Shown here piece by piece: positions 1 through 8,835 of a stretch of DNA of 29,753 bases. Location of the stretch: positions 1 to 29,753 of the forward strand of contig JAIOJM010000250.1 of the NCBI GenBank assembly GCA_019911785.1, read 5' to 3'. The stretch's first letter is position 1. Each line of letters starts with the position of its first letter. The stretch is from Sulfuricella sp. (GTDB lineage: Bacteria > Pseudomonadota > Gammaproteobacteria > Burkholderiales > Sulfuricellaceae). Both the position numbers and the translations under genes were made by a program. Below the pieces are notes generated by a model. That model saw only the letters and a list, made by a program, of their open reading frames with translations, was not told the DNA's origin and searched no databases.

Positions 1-2
1 GA

Positions 3-110
3 CATACACGTAACTGGAACCCGATTGAAGCCATCACTCTAAATCCAGAACGGGATTCAGTCGTCGCAGCAGAATTGGCCAACCGTTCTATAGATCGTTT
101 GGCTGCATGA
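3..110 (+). CDS. C-terminal tail of an unidentified protein (partial)
   Basis: The sequence opens inside a reading frame that runs without interruption from base 3 to a TGA at 108-110, giving 35 codons. The tail ends in a charged, helix-like stretch (AAELANRSIDRLAA). I do not recognise the family and cannot see the start. Its orientation matches galE downstream, and a good promoter-like pair follows it, so it is probably the last gene of a preceding unit. A chance open frame of this length is possible. Confidence 0.4.
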   Translation, partial: HTRNWNPIEAITLNPERDSVVAAELANRSIDRLAA

Positions 111-127
111 TTCAGGCGACAACTATC

Positions 128-158
128 TTGACACGCGCCGGGACTGGCACGGTATGAT
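128..158 (+). promoter_or_regulatory. Sigma-70-type promoter candidate for galE
   Basis: A perfect -35 box TTGACA lies at 128-133 and a good -10 box TATGAT at 153-158. The spacer is 19 bases, longer than the preferred 17. The galE start codon is 38 bases downstream of the -10 box. It sits in the gap after the preceding frame ends, which is where a promoter for a separately transcribed galE would be expected. Confidence 0.45.
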
Positions 159-196
159 TAGCCGGTTGTCTCTCCATATGCATTGGTAATGAAATC

Positions 197-1192
197 ATGA
201 AACAAAAAATTATCCTGGTTGTGGGCGGCGCCGGGTACATTGGCTCCCACATGGTCAAGATGCTGCTCGACCGGGGTTTCAGGGTGGTAACGCTGGACAA
301 CCTTGCAACCGGGCACAGGCAGTCCGTTCTGGGCGGTGATTTTGTCCAGGGAGATGTCGGCGATCCGCTGTTGCTGGAACGCCTGTTTGCCGGGCATGCC
401 TTTGCTGGCGTCATGCATTTCGCCTCGCATATCCAGGTCGGTGAATCGGTTGCCGACCCGGCGAAATACTATCTAAACAACGTCTCGAACACCTTGATTC
501 TGCTGGATGCGATGCGCAAGAAGGGGGTCGGGTGCTTCATCTTTTCCTCCAGCGCCGCGGTGTATGGCGAACCGCTGACTGTTCCCATTTCCGAATCTCA
601 CCCGAAGAACCCGATCAATCCCTATGGGAGATCAAAATGGATGGTCGAAGAAATGTTGGCCGATTATGATTTAGCCTACGGGCTGCGCTCCGTCTGCTTC
701 CGCTACTTCAACGCGGCGGGGGCCGATCCCGGCGGAGCGATAGGAGAGTGCCACACGCCGGAGACTCACCTGATCCCCCTGGTTCTGATGGCTGCATCGG
801 GCAGGCGGCCGCAGGTGAAGGTATTCGGCGAGGATTACGACACGCCGGACGGCACCTGCATCAGGGATTACGTTCACGTCAACGACCTGTGCCAGGCGCA
901 CCTTCTGGCGCTTGAAAGCCTGCTCCATGGCGGCGGCAGCGCGGCGTACAATCTCGGCAACGGCGGCGGATTTTCGGTACGCGAGGTCATGGCTGCGGCG
1001 GAAAGGGTTACCGGCAGAAAAATTCCGGTTTCTGTCGCGCCGAGGCGCGCCGGCGACCCTGCCCGGCTGGTGGCGGATACTTCCCTAGCACATCAGGAAC
1101 TGGGCTGGAGGCCGCAATACAGCGAGCTAGAACAAATCATCCGCCACGCCTGGCAGTGGGAGCAGAAGCTTGCTCAGCGCTTTTCCTCGTGA
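197..1192 (+). CDS. galE: UDP-glucose 4-epimerase
   Basis: Extended short-chain dehydrogenase of 331 residues, close to the usual GalE length of about 330-340. It interconverts UDP-glucose and UDP-galactose in the cytoplasm using tightly bound NAD. Visible features are the Rossmann motif GGAGYIG at 10-16, the [10 protein letters not shown] segment at 117-126 carrying the catalytic Ser, and the Tyr/Lys pair of YGRSK (Tyr143, Lys147). Later come the GalE-type segments [13 protein letters not shown] and RDYVHVNDL and a C-terminal [13 protein letters not shown] block. The ATG has only a weak upstream ribosome site. It is the only plus-strand gene in the left part of the window and overlaps the minus-strand FAD oxidoreductase tail-to-tail by 19 bases. 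It would supply UDP-galactose, or possibly UDP-GalNAc, to the adjacent glycan locus. The family assignment is secure; the exact substrate range is inferred. Confidence 0.93.
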   Translation: MKQKIILVVGGAGYIGSHMVKMLLDRGFRVVTLDNLATGHRQSVLGGDFVQGDVGDPLLLERLFAGHAFAGVMHFASHIQVGESVADPAKYYLNNVSNTLILLDAMRKKGVGCFIFSSSAAVYGEPLTVPISESHPKNPINPYGRSKWMVEEMLADYDLAYGLRSVCFRYFNAAGADPGGAIGECHTPETHLIPLVLMAASGRRPQVKVFGEDYDTPDGTCIRDYVHVNDLCQAHLLALESLLHGGGSAAYNLGNGGGFSVREVMAAAERVTGRKIPVSVAPRRAGDPARLVADTSLAHQELGWRPQYSELEQIIRHAWQWEQKLAQRFSS

Positions 1193-2766
1193 TACTCGTC
1201 GTCGATGTTCACATCCCAGATATTTTGCTTTGACTTGATGTCGTTGACGATGTTCTCAACTGCCAGCTTGGCCGTGAGCATGGAATGATCCTGGTTGTTG
1301 TAGCGGTGCATGCCGTTCCGGCCGATCAGGAATAGATTTTCAATCGAGTCAGCGTAGTCCCTGACGAGGTTGAATTCGTCATAGGTGCCGAAATAGGCCG
1401 GGTACGCCTTGGGCATCCGCACCACCACGCCGTCCACGGCATCTTCCACGTCAATCAGGTCAATTTTGGCGAGCTCGGCGGCACCGAAGCGGATCAGGTC
1501 GTCGTCCGACATCTGCCACAGGTCGTCGCCTTCGTTACAGAAATACTCCAGCCCCAGCCAGATTGTTGACGGATCTTTGACCAGGTAAGGGCTCCAGTTG
1601 TTGAAAACCTGCAACCGGCCGATGCGGACGTCCTTTTCCTGGATGTAAATCCAGTTGTCGGGCGGCAGGTTATTAGATGAGCCGGACTGGGCATGCCGGT
1701 AGGGTTTCATTTTCTTCACCAGCAGGCCGACCGTGAGAAAGTCACGGTACTGCAGCCCGTTGGCTACGCGCAGCACCTCCTGAGGCGGCGTGGGCGTCAT
1801 GCCCGCGATAAGGTCGCGCACCGGCATGGTGGAGAACAGATAGTCGCAAGAAAAGCAAAAAGGTTCGCCGTTGTCCTGATTCACCCCGGAAACCGATACT
1901 ACCCTGCCGCTCTCCAGGGCGATGCCGGTGGCGCGGTAGCGAAAGCGTATCTCGCCGCCGCCGGCCGTCACCCTTTCGGCTACTTCCTGCCACATCTGCC
2001 CAGGCCCGAACTTGGGATAAAGGAAGCGTTCGATCAGGCTGGTCTGGGTCTCTTTCTGGCGCACGCCGTCGGCGCCGTGGGCAAAGACTTTTTTTGCCGC
2101 ATGCAACAACGCCTTTCCGACCGAAAGTCCCTTGATGCGCTGCGCACCCCATTCCGGGCTGATCTTGTCGCAGGGCACCCCCCACACTTTTTCCGTGTAG
2201 TCCTTAAAAAAAGTAAGGTAAAGTTCCCGGCCAAAGCGGTTGATGATGAAGTCCTCCAGGCTGCGTTCGGGCTTGCGGGGAAAGAGGCAGATGTAGAAGT
2301 AGCTGACGGCGATCTTCAGGAGCCGGACGGCGCCAAGATTGCGGATGGTCTGGAGGTTGAGCTTGATGGGGTAGTCGAAGAACCTGCGCAGGAAATAGAT
2401 TCTCGACAGCCTTGAGCGGATCAGCATCCGCTTGTCGGGATTGCCCGGAGCCAAGGCGCCCTTGCCCAGTTCCAGAGTTCGTTTCTTGTTCTGGTAGGCG
2501 ATTTCGAACGCATCTCCGGCATCTTCCGAAGGCTCGACGGGAAGAATCTCCTGCCACCACTGCATCACCCAGTCTGACTTGGAAAAGTAGCGATGGCCGC
2601 CGATGTCCATGCGGTTGCCGTTATGGACGACGGTTTTCGAAATACCGCCGATATCCCCGCTGCCTTCGAGGACGATGGGCTTGATGCCGGTACGCTTCAG
2701 CAATTCCAGCGCGGCGGTGAGGCCGGCTGGCCCGGCGCCGATAATGAGTGCAGTTTTTTTATTCAT
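1174..2766 (-). CDS. FAD-dependent amine-oxidase/UDP-galactopyranose-mutase-like oxidoreductase
   Basis: Protein of 530 residues from the ATG at 2766. The N-terminus is a clear FAD-binding Rossmann fold: GAGPAGL at 10-16, a strand ending in the ribose-binding Glu of [10 protein letters not shown], then [12 protein letters not shown] second FAD segment near the C-terminus reads [21 protein letters not shown], reminiscent of UDP-galactopyranose mutase and protoporphyrinogen-oxidase relatives. Genes of this type are common in polysaccharide loci but their substrate is generally undetermined. It is longer than classical Glf (about 370-390 residues), so I do not call it glf. The reading frame extends 15 codons upstream to 2811, but that extension overlaps the preceding gene and lacks family character. 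At 2766 the start overlaps the preceding stop by 8 bases, suggesting translational coupling. It is the last gene of the minus-strand locus. Confidence 0.75.
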   Translation of the reverse strand: MNKKTALIIGAGPAGLTAALELLKRTGIKPIVLEGSGDIGGISKTVVHNGNRMDIGGHRYFSKSDWVMQWWQEILPVEPSEDAGDAFEIAYQNKKRTLELGKGALAPGNPDKRMLIRSRLSRIYFLRRFFDYPIKLNLQTIRNLGAVRLLKIAVSYFYICLFPRKPERSLEDFIINRFGRELYLTFFKDYTEKVWGVPCDKISPEWGAQRIKGLSVGKALLHAAKKVFAHGADGVRQKETQTSLIERFLYPKFGPGQMWQEVAERVTAGGGEIRFRYRATGIALESGRVVSVSGVNQDNGEPFCFSCDYLFSTMPVRDLIAGMTPTPPQEVLRVANGLQYRDFLTVGLLVKKMKPYRHAQSGSSNNLPPDNWIYIQEKDVRIGRLQVFNNWSPYLVKDPSTIWLGLEYFCNEGDDLWQMSDDDLIRFGAAELAKIDLIDVEDAVDGVVVRMPKAYPAYFGTYDEFNLVRDYADSIENLFLIGRNGMHRYNNQDHSMLTAKLAVENIVNDIKSKQNIWDVNIDDEYHEEKR

Positions 2767-4327
2767 TGGCTTTTTGCGCACTCCCATTGGAAAATTCATG
2801 AGGGCTGTCAAAATCAGATTTTAGAAGCAATCGGTTCGGCTTCGGTTCTTTCAATAGCCACATCAGCCCGGCCTGGTTGAGTTGGCCAACATAATGCGCC
2901 GGCAGCGTCCCGTTCTGGGTGTCGAGGAGGCTATGCTCGGTATTGGGTTGCCAACGCTCGACGGCGATGGCGCGGATAATTTCATGGATGGCGGTTTCGG
3001 CACCAAGCGCCAGGGTGACAACCAATGCGATAGCAGCGATTCTGTTCGTTTTGAATATTTCACGGTCAATACATAGGAGAGTCGTGGCACAGAGAATCGT
3101 CAACGCGGGAATGGAGGCGCGCATCACGAAATCGTTTGATGGGCCAAATCTCCATAAAGGCAACAGCAACAGAACCACAATAGAGACGAACAGCGGCGAA
3201 CTTGGTTGAAGTCGCCAAAGAATGAGAGCAAGTACAGCGAATTCCACAGCAACAAAGACGGCATAAACAAGAAGAAAATATGGCATTGAGAGCATCCCTC
3301 GGGAAGGGATCCGGTGCACATCGAGTGTGAGGTATAACAAGGCAATTAAAAGTACGCCTATTGCCGGCAACACATAGGGAACCCCCAACATTGACCAAGT
3401 GCCTTGTCGGATTGCCAACGCTGCGGGGAGCAGCATCAGCGGCGCGATACCGATTAGGGCGAAAGGAGACCACAACGGCAGGGAGGCCAGCATCATTGGC
3501 GCAAATGCGGGGAAAGCATGGTTGCGCCAATGGCGAAAAAATAATGCGGCAGCAATCCACGCCGGAATTGCATGATTCGGCGCCCAAAACAGCAGCGTCG
3601 TATTAGACGAATACTGAAAACCTCGCGCCCACCACTCGATGTGGGTAGTGAAGGAAGGCAGGGGCTGCCTTGCAACCACGATTCCGACGATATCCATGCC
3701 ACTGAATAGTACGATAACCACCAGCGCAGCACCCAAGCGGAATGTTGACCGGGTCGGCAACGGTAATAACGCCAGGAAGAGAGCGACACCCATCACTGTC
3801 CATAGCCACAGAAAGAAATCGGCATTTGCGACGCCGAACGCTTTACCGAGTAGCGCTGCCGGCATGAAGTAACCCACCGGAGCGCGCAATATCAACGAAA
3901 GATCGCCGAACTTTCCGTAGGTTGGTGGCCAGTCGCTTACCACCAAATCACGCAGTACTGCATCACGGACAACCCAGTCCGAGTTGGCATAAAAGAAATG
4001 GCCTGCTCCTCCCATGCTTGCCCAGATCAGTGCTACGCCAATAACTATGGCGAGCCGTCCCGGTGATGTGATATGCCAATCACCTGTCCTTAGCTTGAAC
4101 ACATAGACCAGCCCGATGATCGTTAGCGCGGCAAGCATGATGCCGATGGCAGGGCGGAAAAAGCCGATAAAGAAAATCAGGGTGGGGAGCGTTAAATAGA
4201 GGAGAGAACCTAATGCCAATCCATCAATGTCGGCGTTTGAGTTCGTGAATTGCTGAGGATTGGACACGTCGTTACAGCCTGAACGTGAAATGTTTGTGAG
4301 CAAAATATGGCTCTTCGGGGAATTCAT
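2759..4327 (-). CDS. Polytopic inner-membrane protein, possible GT-C type glycosyltransferase
   Basis: 522 residues with roughly ten to twelve hydrophobic segments separated by short loops. A polar N-terminal tail of about 38 residues precedes the first membrane pair. After the third or fourth segment comes a conserved-looking loop ([20 protein letters not shown]) in which acidic residues follow a membrane helix, as in the first periplasmic loop of GT-C glycosyltransferases; a Trp/Pro-rich stretch follows. No named family was recognised. It starts from ATG with a weak GAGAAG ribosome site about nine bases upstream. It sits after the GT2 and GtrA genes, the setting where a polyprenyl-phosphate-sugar dependent transferase is expected. 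That function is inferred from topology and context; a polymerase or a non-enzymatic membrane protein is also possible. Confidence 0.6.
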   Translation of the reverse strand: MNSPKSHILLTNISRSGCNDVSNPQQFTNSNADIDGLALGSLLYLTLPTLIFFIGFFRPAIGIMLAALTIIGLVYVFKLRTGDWHITSPGRLAIVIGVALIWASMGGAGHFFYANSDWVVRDAVLRDLVVSDWPPTYGKFGDLSLILRAPVGYFMPAALLGKAFGVANADFFLWLWTVMGVALFLALLPLPTRSTFRLGAALVVIVLFSGMDIVGIVVARQPLPSFTTHIEWWARGFQYSSNTTLLFWAPNHAIPAWIAAALFFRHWRNHAFPAFAPMMLASLPLWSPFALIGIAPLMLLPAALAIRQGTWSMLGVPYVLPAIGVLLIALLYLTLDVHRIPSRGMLSMPYFLLVYAVFVAVEFAVLALILWRLQPSSPLFVSIVVLLLLPLWRFGPSNDFVMRASIPALTILCATTLLCIDREIFKTNRIAAIALVVTLALGAETAIHEIIRAIAVERWQPNTEHSLLDTQNGTLPAHYVGQLNQAGLMWLLKEPKPNRLLLKSDFDSPHEFSNGSAQKANE

Positions 4328-4379
4328 ACGGTGGTCTTCTCGTTTTTGGCAATGTCTTCGTCATTTATCCTGGTTTCTT

Positions 4380-4508
4380 TTACGCGCCGAATCGGGTAAA
4401 ACGGTTCGGGAAATAACCCCCGAAAATACCGTGATATGCCACCATCCACAGGAAGAAGATGGCGGCGATGGACGGCGGAGGGCGCGAGGCGAATATTCGA
4501 TTGTTCAT
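4380..4508 (-). pseudogene. 42-codon stub, probable truncated N-terminus of a GT-C membrane protein
   Basis: A short frame begins with an ATG whose ATGA overlaps the gtrA stop codon at 4505-4507 and ends at TAA after 42 codons. The product has a basic start, a hydrophobic helix (SIAAIFFLWMVAYHGIFGG) and a short loop ending RFTRFGA. This resembles the first membrane segment and following loop of large GT-C proteins that commonly follow gtrA, but nothing continues it in this frame. I read it as the leftover start of a deleted glycosyltransferase. A genuine small membrane protein is the alternative. The ATGA coupling argues that it once was, or still is, translated. No other gene is seen between it and the 522-residue membrane protein. 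Confidence 0.45.
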
Positions 4509-4909
4509 GGCTGGCGGAAAGAGTAATGGCGATGGGTAAAGTAGCTGAGCAGCACGGAAAGCGGCGTCACGATACCCTGCCCAAGTAGCGGGTGGAGGCC
4601 CAGGAGGGTAACCAGGACGAAAAGGCTTGCCAGGCCGAAGAGCAGCACGGAGAGCAGGCTCACGTTAAAGCGCCAAAACTCTGGTAGCCAGGGGCGGCGC
4701 GAACGAAAGACCAGGTGGCGCTGCCCTGTAAAAGCCACCAGGGTGGCAATGGCATGAGCCAGAATGCCGATCAAAAGATAGTGCAGCTTCTGCCCCAAAA
4801 GGATATAGAGCAAAACGAAGGCGGCGTATCCGAAAGCAGTATTGAAGGCGCCAACCAGCAAAAAACGAAATCGCTCGTTCTGCCAGATGGCCGAGGTTAG
4901 ATCCTTCAT
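4505..4909 (-). CDS. GtrA family membrane protein
   Basis: 134 residues with four predicted membrane helices, the size and topology typical of GtrA proteins. Family signs are FLLVGAFNTAFGYAAFVLLY in the first helix, a central segment ending in FTGQRHLVFRS, and the C-terminal YFTHRHYSF. GtrA proteins are thought to move polyprenyl-phosphate-linked sugars across the inner membrane, or to stabilise the GT2 partner. The frame reaches 4939, but the ATG at 4909 has an AAGG ribosome site at suitable distance and lies seven bases after the preceding stop, so I choose it. The gene directly follows a DPM1-like GT2, the standard gtrB-gtrA pairing. Its stop overlaps the start of a short membrane stub. 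Confidence 0.85.
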   Translation of the reverse strand: MKDLTSAIWQNERFRFLLVGAFNTAFGYAAFVLLYILLGQKLHYLLIGILAHAIATLVAFTGQRHLVFRSRRPWLPEFWRFNVSLLSVLLFGLASLFVLVTLLGLHPLLGQGIVTPLSVLLSYFTHRHYSFRQP

Positions 4910-4916
4910 TGAGACC

Positions 4917-5864
4917 TTACTCGGAATCCGGCTGGTCAAAATTCACGCGCTCTTTCTCTATCACCAAAGGACGCTTTAGCACCTGAGTATGTATGGCTCC
5001 AATGTACTCCCCCAGAATGCCGATAAAAAAGAGCTGCACCGAGGCAAAGAAAAAGATGCCAATCAGGATGGGTGCAGACCCAAGCGAAAAACTATCCCAG
5101 AACAGAAGTTTTGCGATCAGGTAGCCCAAGGCTATGAGCAGGCTCACGCCGGAGAGTGCAAAGCCAGCCATGGTGGCAATGCGCAAAGGGACTTTGGAAT
5201 GGCTGGTAATCCCCAGCATGGCCAAGTCATAGAGGGTGTAAAAGTTGTTCTTGGTAATGCCGCGGATGCGCCTGGGTTGCTCGAAAGGAATCGTTGCGTA
5301 CTCGAAACCCAGTTCGGAGATAAGCCCCCGAAAATATGGATAGGGATCTTCCAGGTCGCGGATGATGTTGATGACTTCCCGATCATATAAACCAAAACCG
5401 GTGAAGTCAGGAATGAGTTGAACATCCGAAATTCGACCGATGGTGCGATAGTAAAGCCGTCGAACCAAGGACATGGCAAAGCTTTCCCGGCTGCTGGGTT
5501 TGACCCCGAGGACAACCTTGAACCCCTCTGCCCAGCGGGTTAGGAATTTGGGAATAAGCTCCGGCGGGTCTTGCAAGTCCGATGCCATACCAATGATGGC
5601 GTCACCCTTGGCATGCAAAATTGCGTGGATGGGCGAGCGAACATGACCAAAGTTTCGGACGTTAACAATCAGCTTGACCCGCTGATCCCGGGCGGCAATT
5701 TCCTTGATTTTGGCAACGGTATTGTCAGTGGAGGCATTGTCGATAAAAATATGCTCATAGCCATATTGCGGCAGCGTTGCCATCTGGTCGCGGATACGTG
5801 TGTAAAGCTCATCGACGTTGCCCTCCTCATTGAAGCAAGGGGTAACGATACTGATCAGTTTCAT
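4917..5864 (-). CDS. GT2 family glycosyltransferase, DPM1/GtrB-like (polyprenyl-phosphate sugar transferase)
   Basis: 315 residues. An N-terminal GT-A domain opens with ISIVTPCFNEEGNVDEL (residues 4-20), followed by FIDNASTDNT at 40-49 and an acidic metal-binding segment DLQDPPE at 96-102. Two C-terminal membrane helices lie at about 232-254 and 265-290, and the segment IGILGEYIGAIHTQ is characteristic of the GtrB/ArnC/DPM1 group. Such enzymes transfer a sugar from a nucleotide donor to undecaprenyl phosphate at the cytoplasmic face. The gene is immediately followed by gtrA, so the two likely form a donor synthesis and translocation pair serving a GT-C transferase. The sugar transferred cannot be read from the sequence. 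Start at ATG 5864 places the GT2 motif at its usual N-terminal position. Confidence 0.88.
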   Translation of the reverse strand: MKLISIVTPCFNEEGNVDELYTRIRDQMATLPQYGYEHIFIDNASTDNTVAKIKEIAARDQRVKLIVNVRNFGHVRSPIHAILHAKGDAIIGMASDLQDPPELIPKFLTRWAEGFKVVLGVKPSSRESFAMSLVRRLYYRTIGRISDVQLIPDFTGFGLYDREVINIIRDLEDPYPYFRGLISELGFEYATIPFEQPRRIRGITKNNFYTLYDLAMLGITSHSKVPLRIATMAGFALSGVSLLIALGYLIAKLLFWDSFSLGSAPILIGIFFFASVQLFFIGILGEYIGAIHTQVLKRPLVIEKERVNFDQPDSE

Positions 5865-5910
5865 GGCGCAGAGTTTTCCGGGTCAAAAATCATATGTGAA
5901 AATTTCATAT

Positions 5911-6900
5911 TCAGTTGCCTAAATTGGCGCGCTGTATAGCCGCATCAGCAGTAGTTCTAATAGCTTCTGCTAAAGAAATTCTAACATCAAGCCCCAGTTC
6001 TTCCCTGGCCTTCTGAATGCTTGGGATGTAAAGACTACGATTGTTGTTGCCACTGACCTTGCCGAGGATCCGAATCGTCTTACCTGGGGTAACGATGTTA
6101 CGAACCAGATGGGCAAGATCAGCGATGCTGATGGCTTGGTCGGAACCAACGTTATATGCCTGACCGGATTGCCCCCGATCGATGAGTGTCAACAACCAGA
6201 GAGCAAGATCATGCTGGTCAAGATAAGATCGCATGGGAGTACCATCACCAGCCACCGTGATCTCGTCACGCCAGAGTGCATCGCGGATAAAGTTACCGAT
6301 AGCAAAATGCATGTCCAGCGGCAGATCAGTGCCGATGAAGGCAAAGCAGCGGGCGATTACCGTATGTAGGCCATAGGCCTGCCCATACAGTGCGCATAGA
6401 TGTTCGGCGGCGCGCTTGGCAATGCCGTAGGCGTTGGCCGGGTTGAGCGGATCAGGGATGCCGCGCCAATCCTCTGGGATGCGGTCGAGATGGGTGGGCT
6501 GAGGGCCATAGACTGCGCCGGAACTGGTGAGGAGAAAGCGCTGTGCGCCACAGGTTACTGCAAAATCAAGCAGATTGCGTGTGCCGCTGACAATCTGGTC
6601 ATAACACTGCAGATACGTCAGCCCGGATGCATCGGTAGAATCGGTGGCCGCATGCAAAACATGCGTGAAACGCTCGTTTTGCGGCAGCGAAGACGCTTGT
6701 CCGATATCACCTTGATGAAAGCGCAGCCAACCCAGAGTGGCGAATTCCGGGTGGCGCGAGAGGAAATCGTCCGGTGCACGGCTCAGCACGACAACCTGCT
6801 CCGGCAAGCGGCCCGCCGGCTGTATCCGGTATTGCGCTTGCAGATAGCGTAACACCGCCTTGCCGAAAAAGCCGGTGCCGCCGGCAAAGAAAAGCTTCAC
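5911..6900 (-). CDS. NAD(P)-dependent sugar epimerase/dehydratase/reductase (extended SDR)
   Basis: About 329 residues from the GTG at 6900. The cofactor motif GGTGFFG is at 7-13, the catalytic region reads TSSGAVYGP, and the Tyr/Lys pair is in NAYGIAKRAAE. Further SDR signs are ARCFAFIG, YLDQHDLALWLLTLID and YNVGSDQAISI. It acts on a nucleotide sugar as an epimerase, 4,6-dehydratase or ketoreductase; I cannot tell which. The frame also opens at an upstream GTG (6927), but the GTG at 6900 has GGAG six bases before it and starts the protein just before the first beta strand, so it is preferred. Because the locus makes CDP-4-keto-3,6-dideoxyglucose, this enzyme could be the reductase finishing a CDP-dideoxy or branched sugar, as YerF-like proteins do. 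That role is inference. Confidence 0.75.
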   Translation of the reverse strand: MKLFFAGGTGFFGKAVLRYLQAQYRIQPAGRLPEQVVVLSRAPDDFLSRHPEFATLGWLRFHQGDIGQASSLPQNERFTHVLHAATDSTDASGLTYLQCYDQIVSGTRNLLDFAVTCGAQRFLLTSSGAVYGPQPTHLDRIPEDWRGIPDPLNPANAYGIAKRAAEHLCALYGQAYGLHTVIARCFAFIGTDLPLDMHFAIGNFIRDALWRDEITVAGDGTPMRSYLDQHDLALWLLTLIDRGQSGQAYNVGSDQAISIADLAHLVRNIVTPGKTIRILGKVSGNNNRSLYIPSIQKAREELGLDVRISLAEAIRTTADAAIQRANLGN

Positions 6901-6955
6901 GATTCGCTCCAATATAGTTGCCTGCACAGCGACACGTTAAAACTAGGCCACCGTC

Positions 6956-7822
6956 TCAGGCGCGGCGGCAAAGTACGGAAGTGACGCAGGAGTCGCGCCA
7001 TTCGAGGGATATCTCGATGAATTGCATTTCAACTACTTGCAGGCCCGCCTGTTCCAGCAGCGCCAGCAGCGATTCTTCTGAGAAGAAGTTGATGTGTTCG
7101 TGCCAGTGGTGCTTGGCGGAGTAGATGTCCCTGGACCCGGCATGGGTTCGCATCAGTTCCTCGTAAGGCACTTCCAGATAAAGCAGCGTGTCCCGGTTCA
7201 TCACAGAGACAATTTCGCCGAGTATGTCTTTCGGATACGGAACATGTTCGAGAACCTGGCTGCAGACGATCAAGTCGTATTTGGTGCATCTGATCGTCGC
7301 CAGGTCGACCGCCTGCACGCCCGCTATCGCCGGTTTGTTCGAAATGTCGTAGATATGAACGGTGCGCGCGGTTTCCTTCAACGGCGTGTTCACGCCGTTG
7401 TCACCGCCCCAGTCGAGCAGGGCCGGTGCCACCGGCACGCGCGGGGACAGGAATTCCTCTATCGTGCTGATATAGTTGCTGCGGTCGTAATAGAATTCGC
7501 TGATCTTCCTGTAGCCAGGCTCGTAGAACTCGCGCAGGCGCGTGTATTCCTCGTCGCGGTAGCCGGCGTATAGCGATGCCATTTCCTCATCCGAGAAACG
7601 TATATCCAGGAACAGCACGCCACAGCGTGCGCATTGTAAGGACTTGCACACCGAATACGCGATGCCGGGCTGCAGATCGCGCAAGCCCCATTCCGGGGTG
7701 ATCAGCACCGGCTCGTGGTCGAACACGCGCTTGGCCACGAAGGGCATTAGCACTGCGGGCGACTTTTTCAAGTCGGCGCCGCCGCAGCATATGCATTGTC
7801 TTGCTATCCGTTCTCTAGACAT
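6956..7822 (-). CDS. Class I SAM-dependent methyltransferase with N-terminal zinc-ribbon cysteines
   Basis: 288 residues. A cysteine cluster at the N-terminus (Cys10, Cys12, Cys13, then Cys64 and Cys67 in CARCGVLFLD) resembles the zinc site of sugar C-methyltransferase relatives. The SAM-binding loop is LLDWGGDNG at 135-143, followed by a weak acidic motif II (HIYDIS) and the post-motif CSQVLEHVPYP typical of the Methyltransf_23 group. A histidine-rich segment KHHWHEHINFFSEESL follows. The long C-terminal domain found in true NDP-sugar C-methyltransferases is absent. The start overlaps the preceding stop by 8 bases. It probably methylates a sugar or glycan end; substrate unknown. Confidence 0.78.
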   Translation of the reverse strand: MSRERIARQCICCGGADLKKSPAVLMPFVAKRVFDHEPVLITPEWGLRDLQPGIAYSVCKSLQCARCGVLFLDIRFSDEEMASLYAGYRDEEYTRLREFYEPGYRKISEFYYDRSNYISTIEEFLSPRVPVAPALLDWGGDNGVNTPLKETARTVHIYDISNKPAIAGVQAVDLATIRCTKYDLIVCSQVLEHVPYPKDILGEIVSVMNRDTLLYLEVPYEELMRTHAGSRDIYSAKHHWHEHINFFSEESLLALLEQAGLQVVEMQFIEISLEWRDSCVTSVLCRRA

Positions 7823-8522
7823 CTGAAGCCTCGTTCAATGTCGGCAGTTCGATGCGTGCGCGGGCCAGGTCTTCCGGCACGCCCATGTCGATGAAATAGG
7901 CATCCGTTCGCATGCCGTAGATCGCCAGCCCGGCGTGATGCCGCGCCAGCACATCCTTCTCGAAACTAAAAGCGGCCGCGTCGATCGTCGCAAAGACAGA
8001 GTCCTTCACGTAATAAACGCCAGAGTTAATCAAGCCACTGGCGCACTGACCTTTTTCTTCGAACGCGACGATGCGACCAGACGTATCGATATTCACTTTA
8101 CCGAATCTGGCGCTATCCTCGGTCGCCTTCAAGGCGATCGCAATATCGGCGTGACGCTCGTGTGCAAACCGCAGCAGATCGCCAGCATCCATTTTCAGCA
8201 GAGTATCGCCATTCGCGACTAGCGCTTCGGTGACCCCTGCCTGCCGCATCGCCTGCTTGATTGCGCCTCCGGTCCCCAGCGGTTCCTGCTCTATCGAATA
8301 ACTGACTTTCACATCCCGCCAGCGATCGCCAATCTCATCCCTCACCTTTTGCCATTGGAAACTGACAGCCATCACGATTTCATCGATCTGGGCGATCAAC
8401 AACTGGTCCAGCACATGCGCGAGAAACGGACGTCCCGCGACTGGTATCAAGGGCTTGGGCGTGTCGCGCGTCAAGTCGCCTAAGCGCGTGCCCAGGCCGC
8501 CGCACAAAACGATGCCCTTCAA
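7815..8522 (-). CDS. hddC: Sugar-phosphate nucleotidyltransferase, D-glycero-D-manno-heptose 1-phosphate guanylyltransferase-like
   Basis: 235 residues, the size of HddC and similar single-domain nucleotidyltransferases. The NTP-binding signature GIVLCGGLGTRL occupies residues 3-14, followed by DTPKPLIPVAGRPFL. The segments SIEQEPLGTGGAIKQA, ANGDTLLKMD (metal-binding Asp) and LINSGVYYV are also present. It would activate a sugar 1-phosphate with an NTP in the cytoplasm. The heptose assignment rests on family resemblance plus context: a GmhA remnant immediately upstream and an HddA-like kinase in the same locus. The frame opens far upstream, but I choose the TTG at 8522. It has AAGGA six bases before it, forms a TTGA overlap with the gmhA stop, and puts the signature at residue 3. 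Another hexose or heptose phosphate as substrate cannot be excluded. Confidence 0.75.
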   Translation of the reverse strand: MKGIVLCGGLGTRLGDLTRDTPKPLIPVAGRPFLAHVLDQLLIAQIDEIVMAVSFQWQKVRDEIGDRWRDVKVSYSIEQEPLGTGGAIKQAMRQAGVTEALVANGDTLLKMDAGDLLRFAHERHADIAIALKATEDSARFGKVNIDTSGRIVAFEEKGQCASGLINSGVYYVKDSVFATIDAAAFSFEKDVLARHHAGLAIYGMRTDAYFIDMGVPEDLARARIELPTLNEASDV

Positions 8523-8835
8523 AGCCGGTCCTTTCCGAACAAGGTAGCCTCGACATATGCACAGATCGTATGTTCGATAATCATATGGCACTCCTGGATT
8601 CGCGGCGTCGATGCGGAAGGCACGCACAGGCAATGGTCGCAGAGTTCCTTCATCTTGCCGCCAGACTGGCCGGTCAGACCGACCACCGTGATGCCAAGGT
8701 CCTTGCAGGCAGCGATCGCCTGCAGGATGTTTTCAGAATTTCTGCTGGTCGAGATCGCGATGAACAGGTCGTCTGCAACACCTGCAGCGATTCCCGCAGG
8801 TGCGCCAATACCTGTTCATTCTGATTACCAGACAC
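8519..8835 (-). pseudogene. gmhA: gmhA remnant: phosphoheptose isomerase with out-of-frame internal deletion
   Basis: Two parts of a SIS-domain phosphoheptose isomerase lie here in different frames. The 5' part begins with GTG at 8835, preceded by GGAGG at five bases, and reads NEQVLAHLRESLQVLQ, a typical SIS N-terminal helix. The 3' part (about 8800-8519) reads DDLFIAISTSRNSENILQAI, then VVGLTGQSGGKM, and ends in CHMIIEHTICAYVEATLFG, the classic GmhA C-terminus. The whole middle, including the Gly-rich GNGGSA-type substrate loop, is missing, and the join shifts frame. The remnant is 317 bases against roughly 580 for an intact gene. GmhA converts sedoheptulose 7-phosphate to heptose 7-phosphate, so this copy cannot work. 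The 5' end overlaps the SDR stop and the 3' end overlaps the hddC TTG, so it was a fully coupled operon member. An assembly error remains possible. Confidence 0.8.

Noticed and set aside
1693..2415. A 240-codon open frame on the plus strand inside the FAD oxidoreductase
   Set aside because: It is antisense to a gene with clear FAD motifs at both ends, has a His/Arg/Ala-rich composition typical of shadow frames, and shows no recognisable motif.
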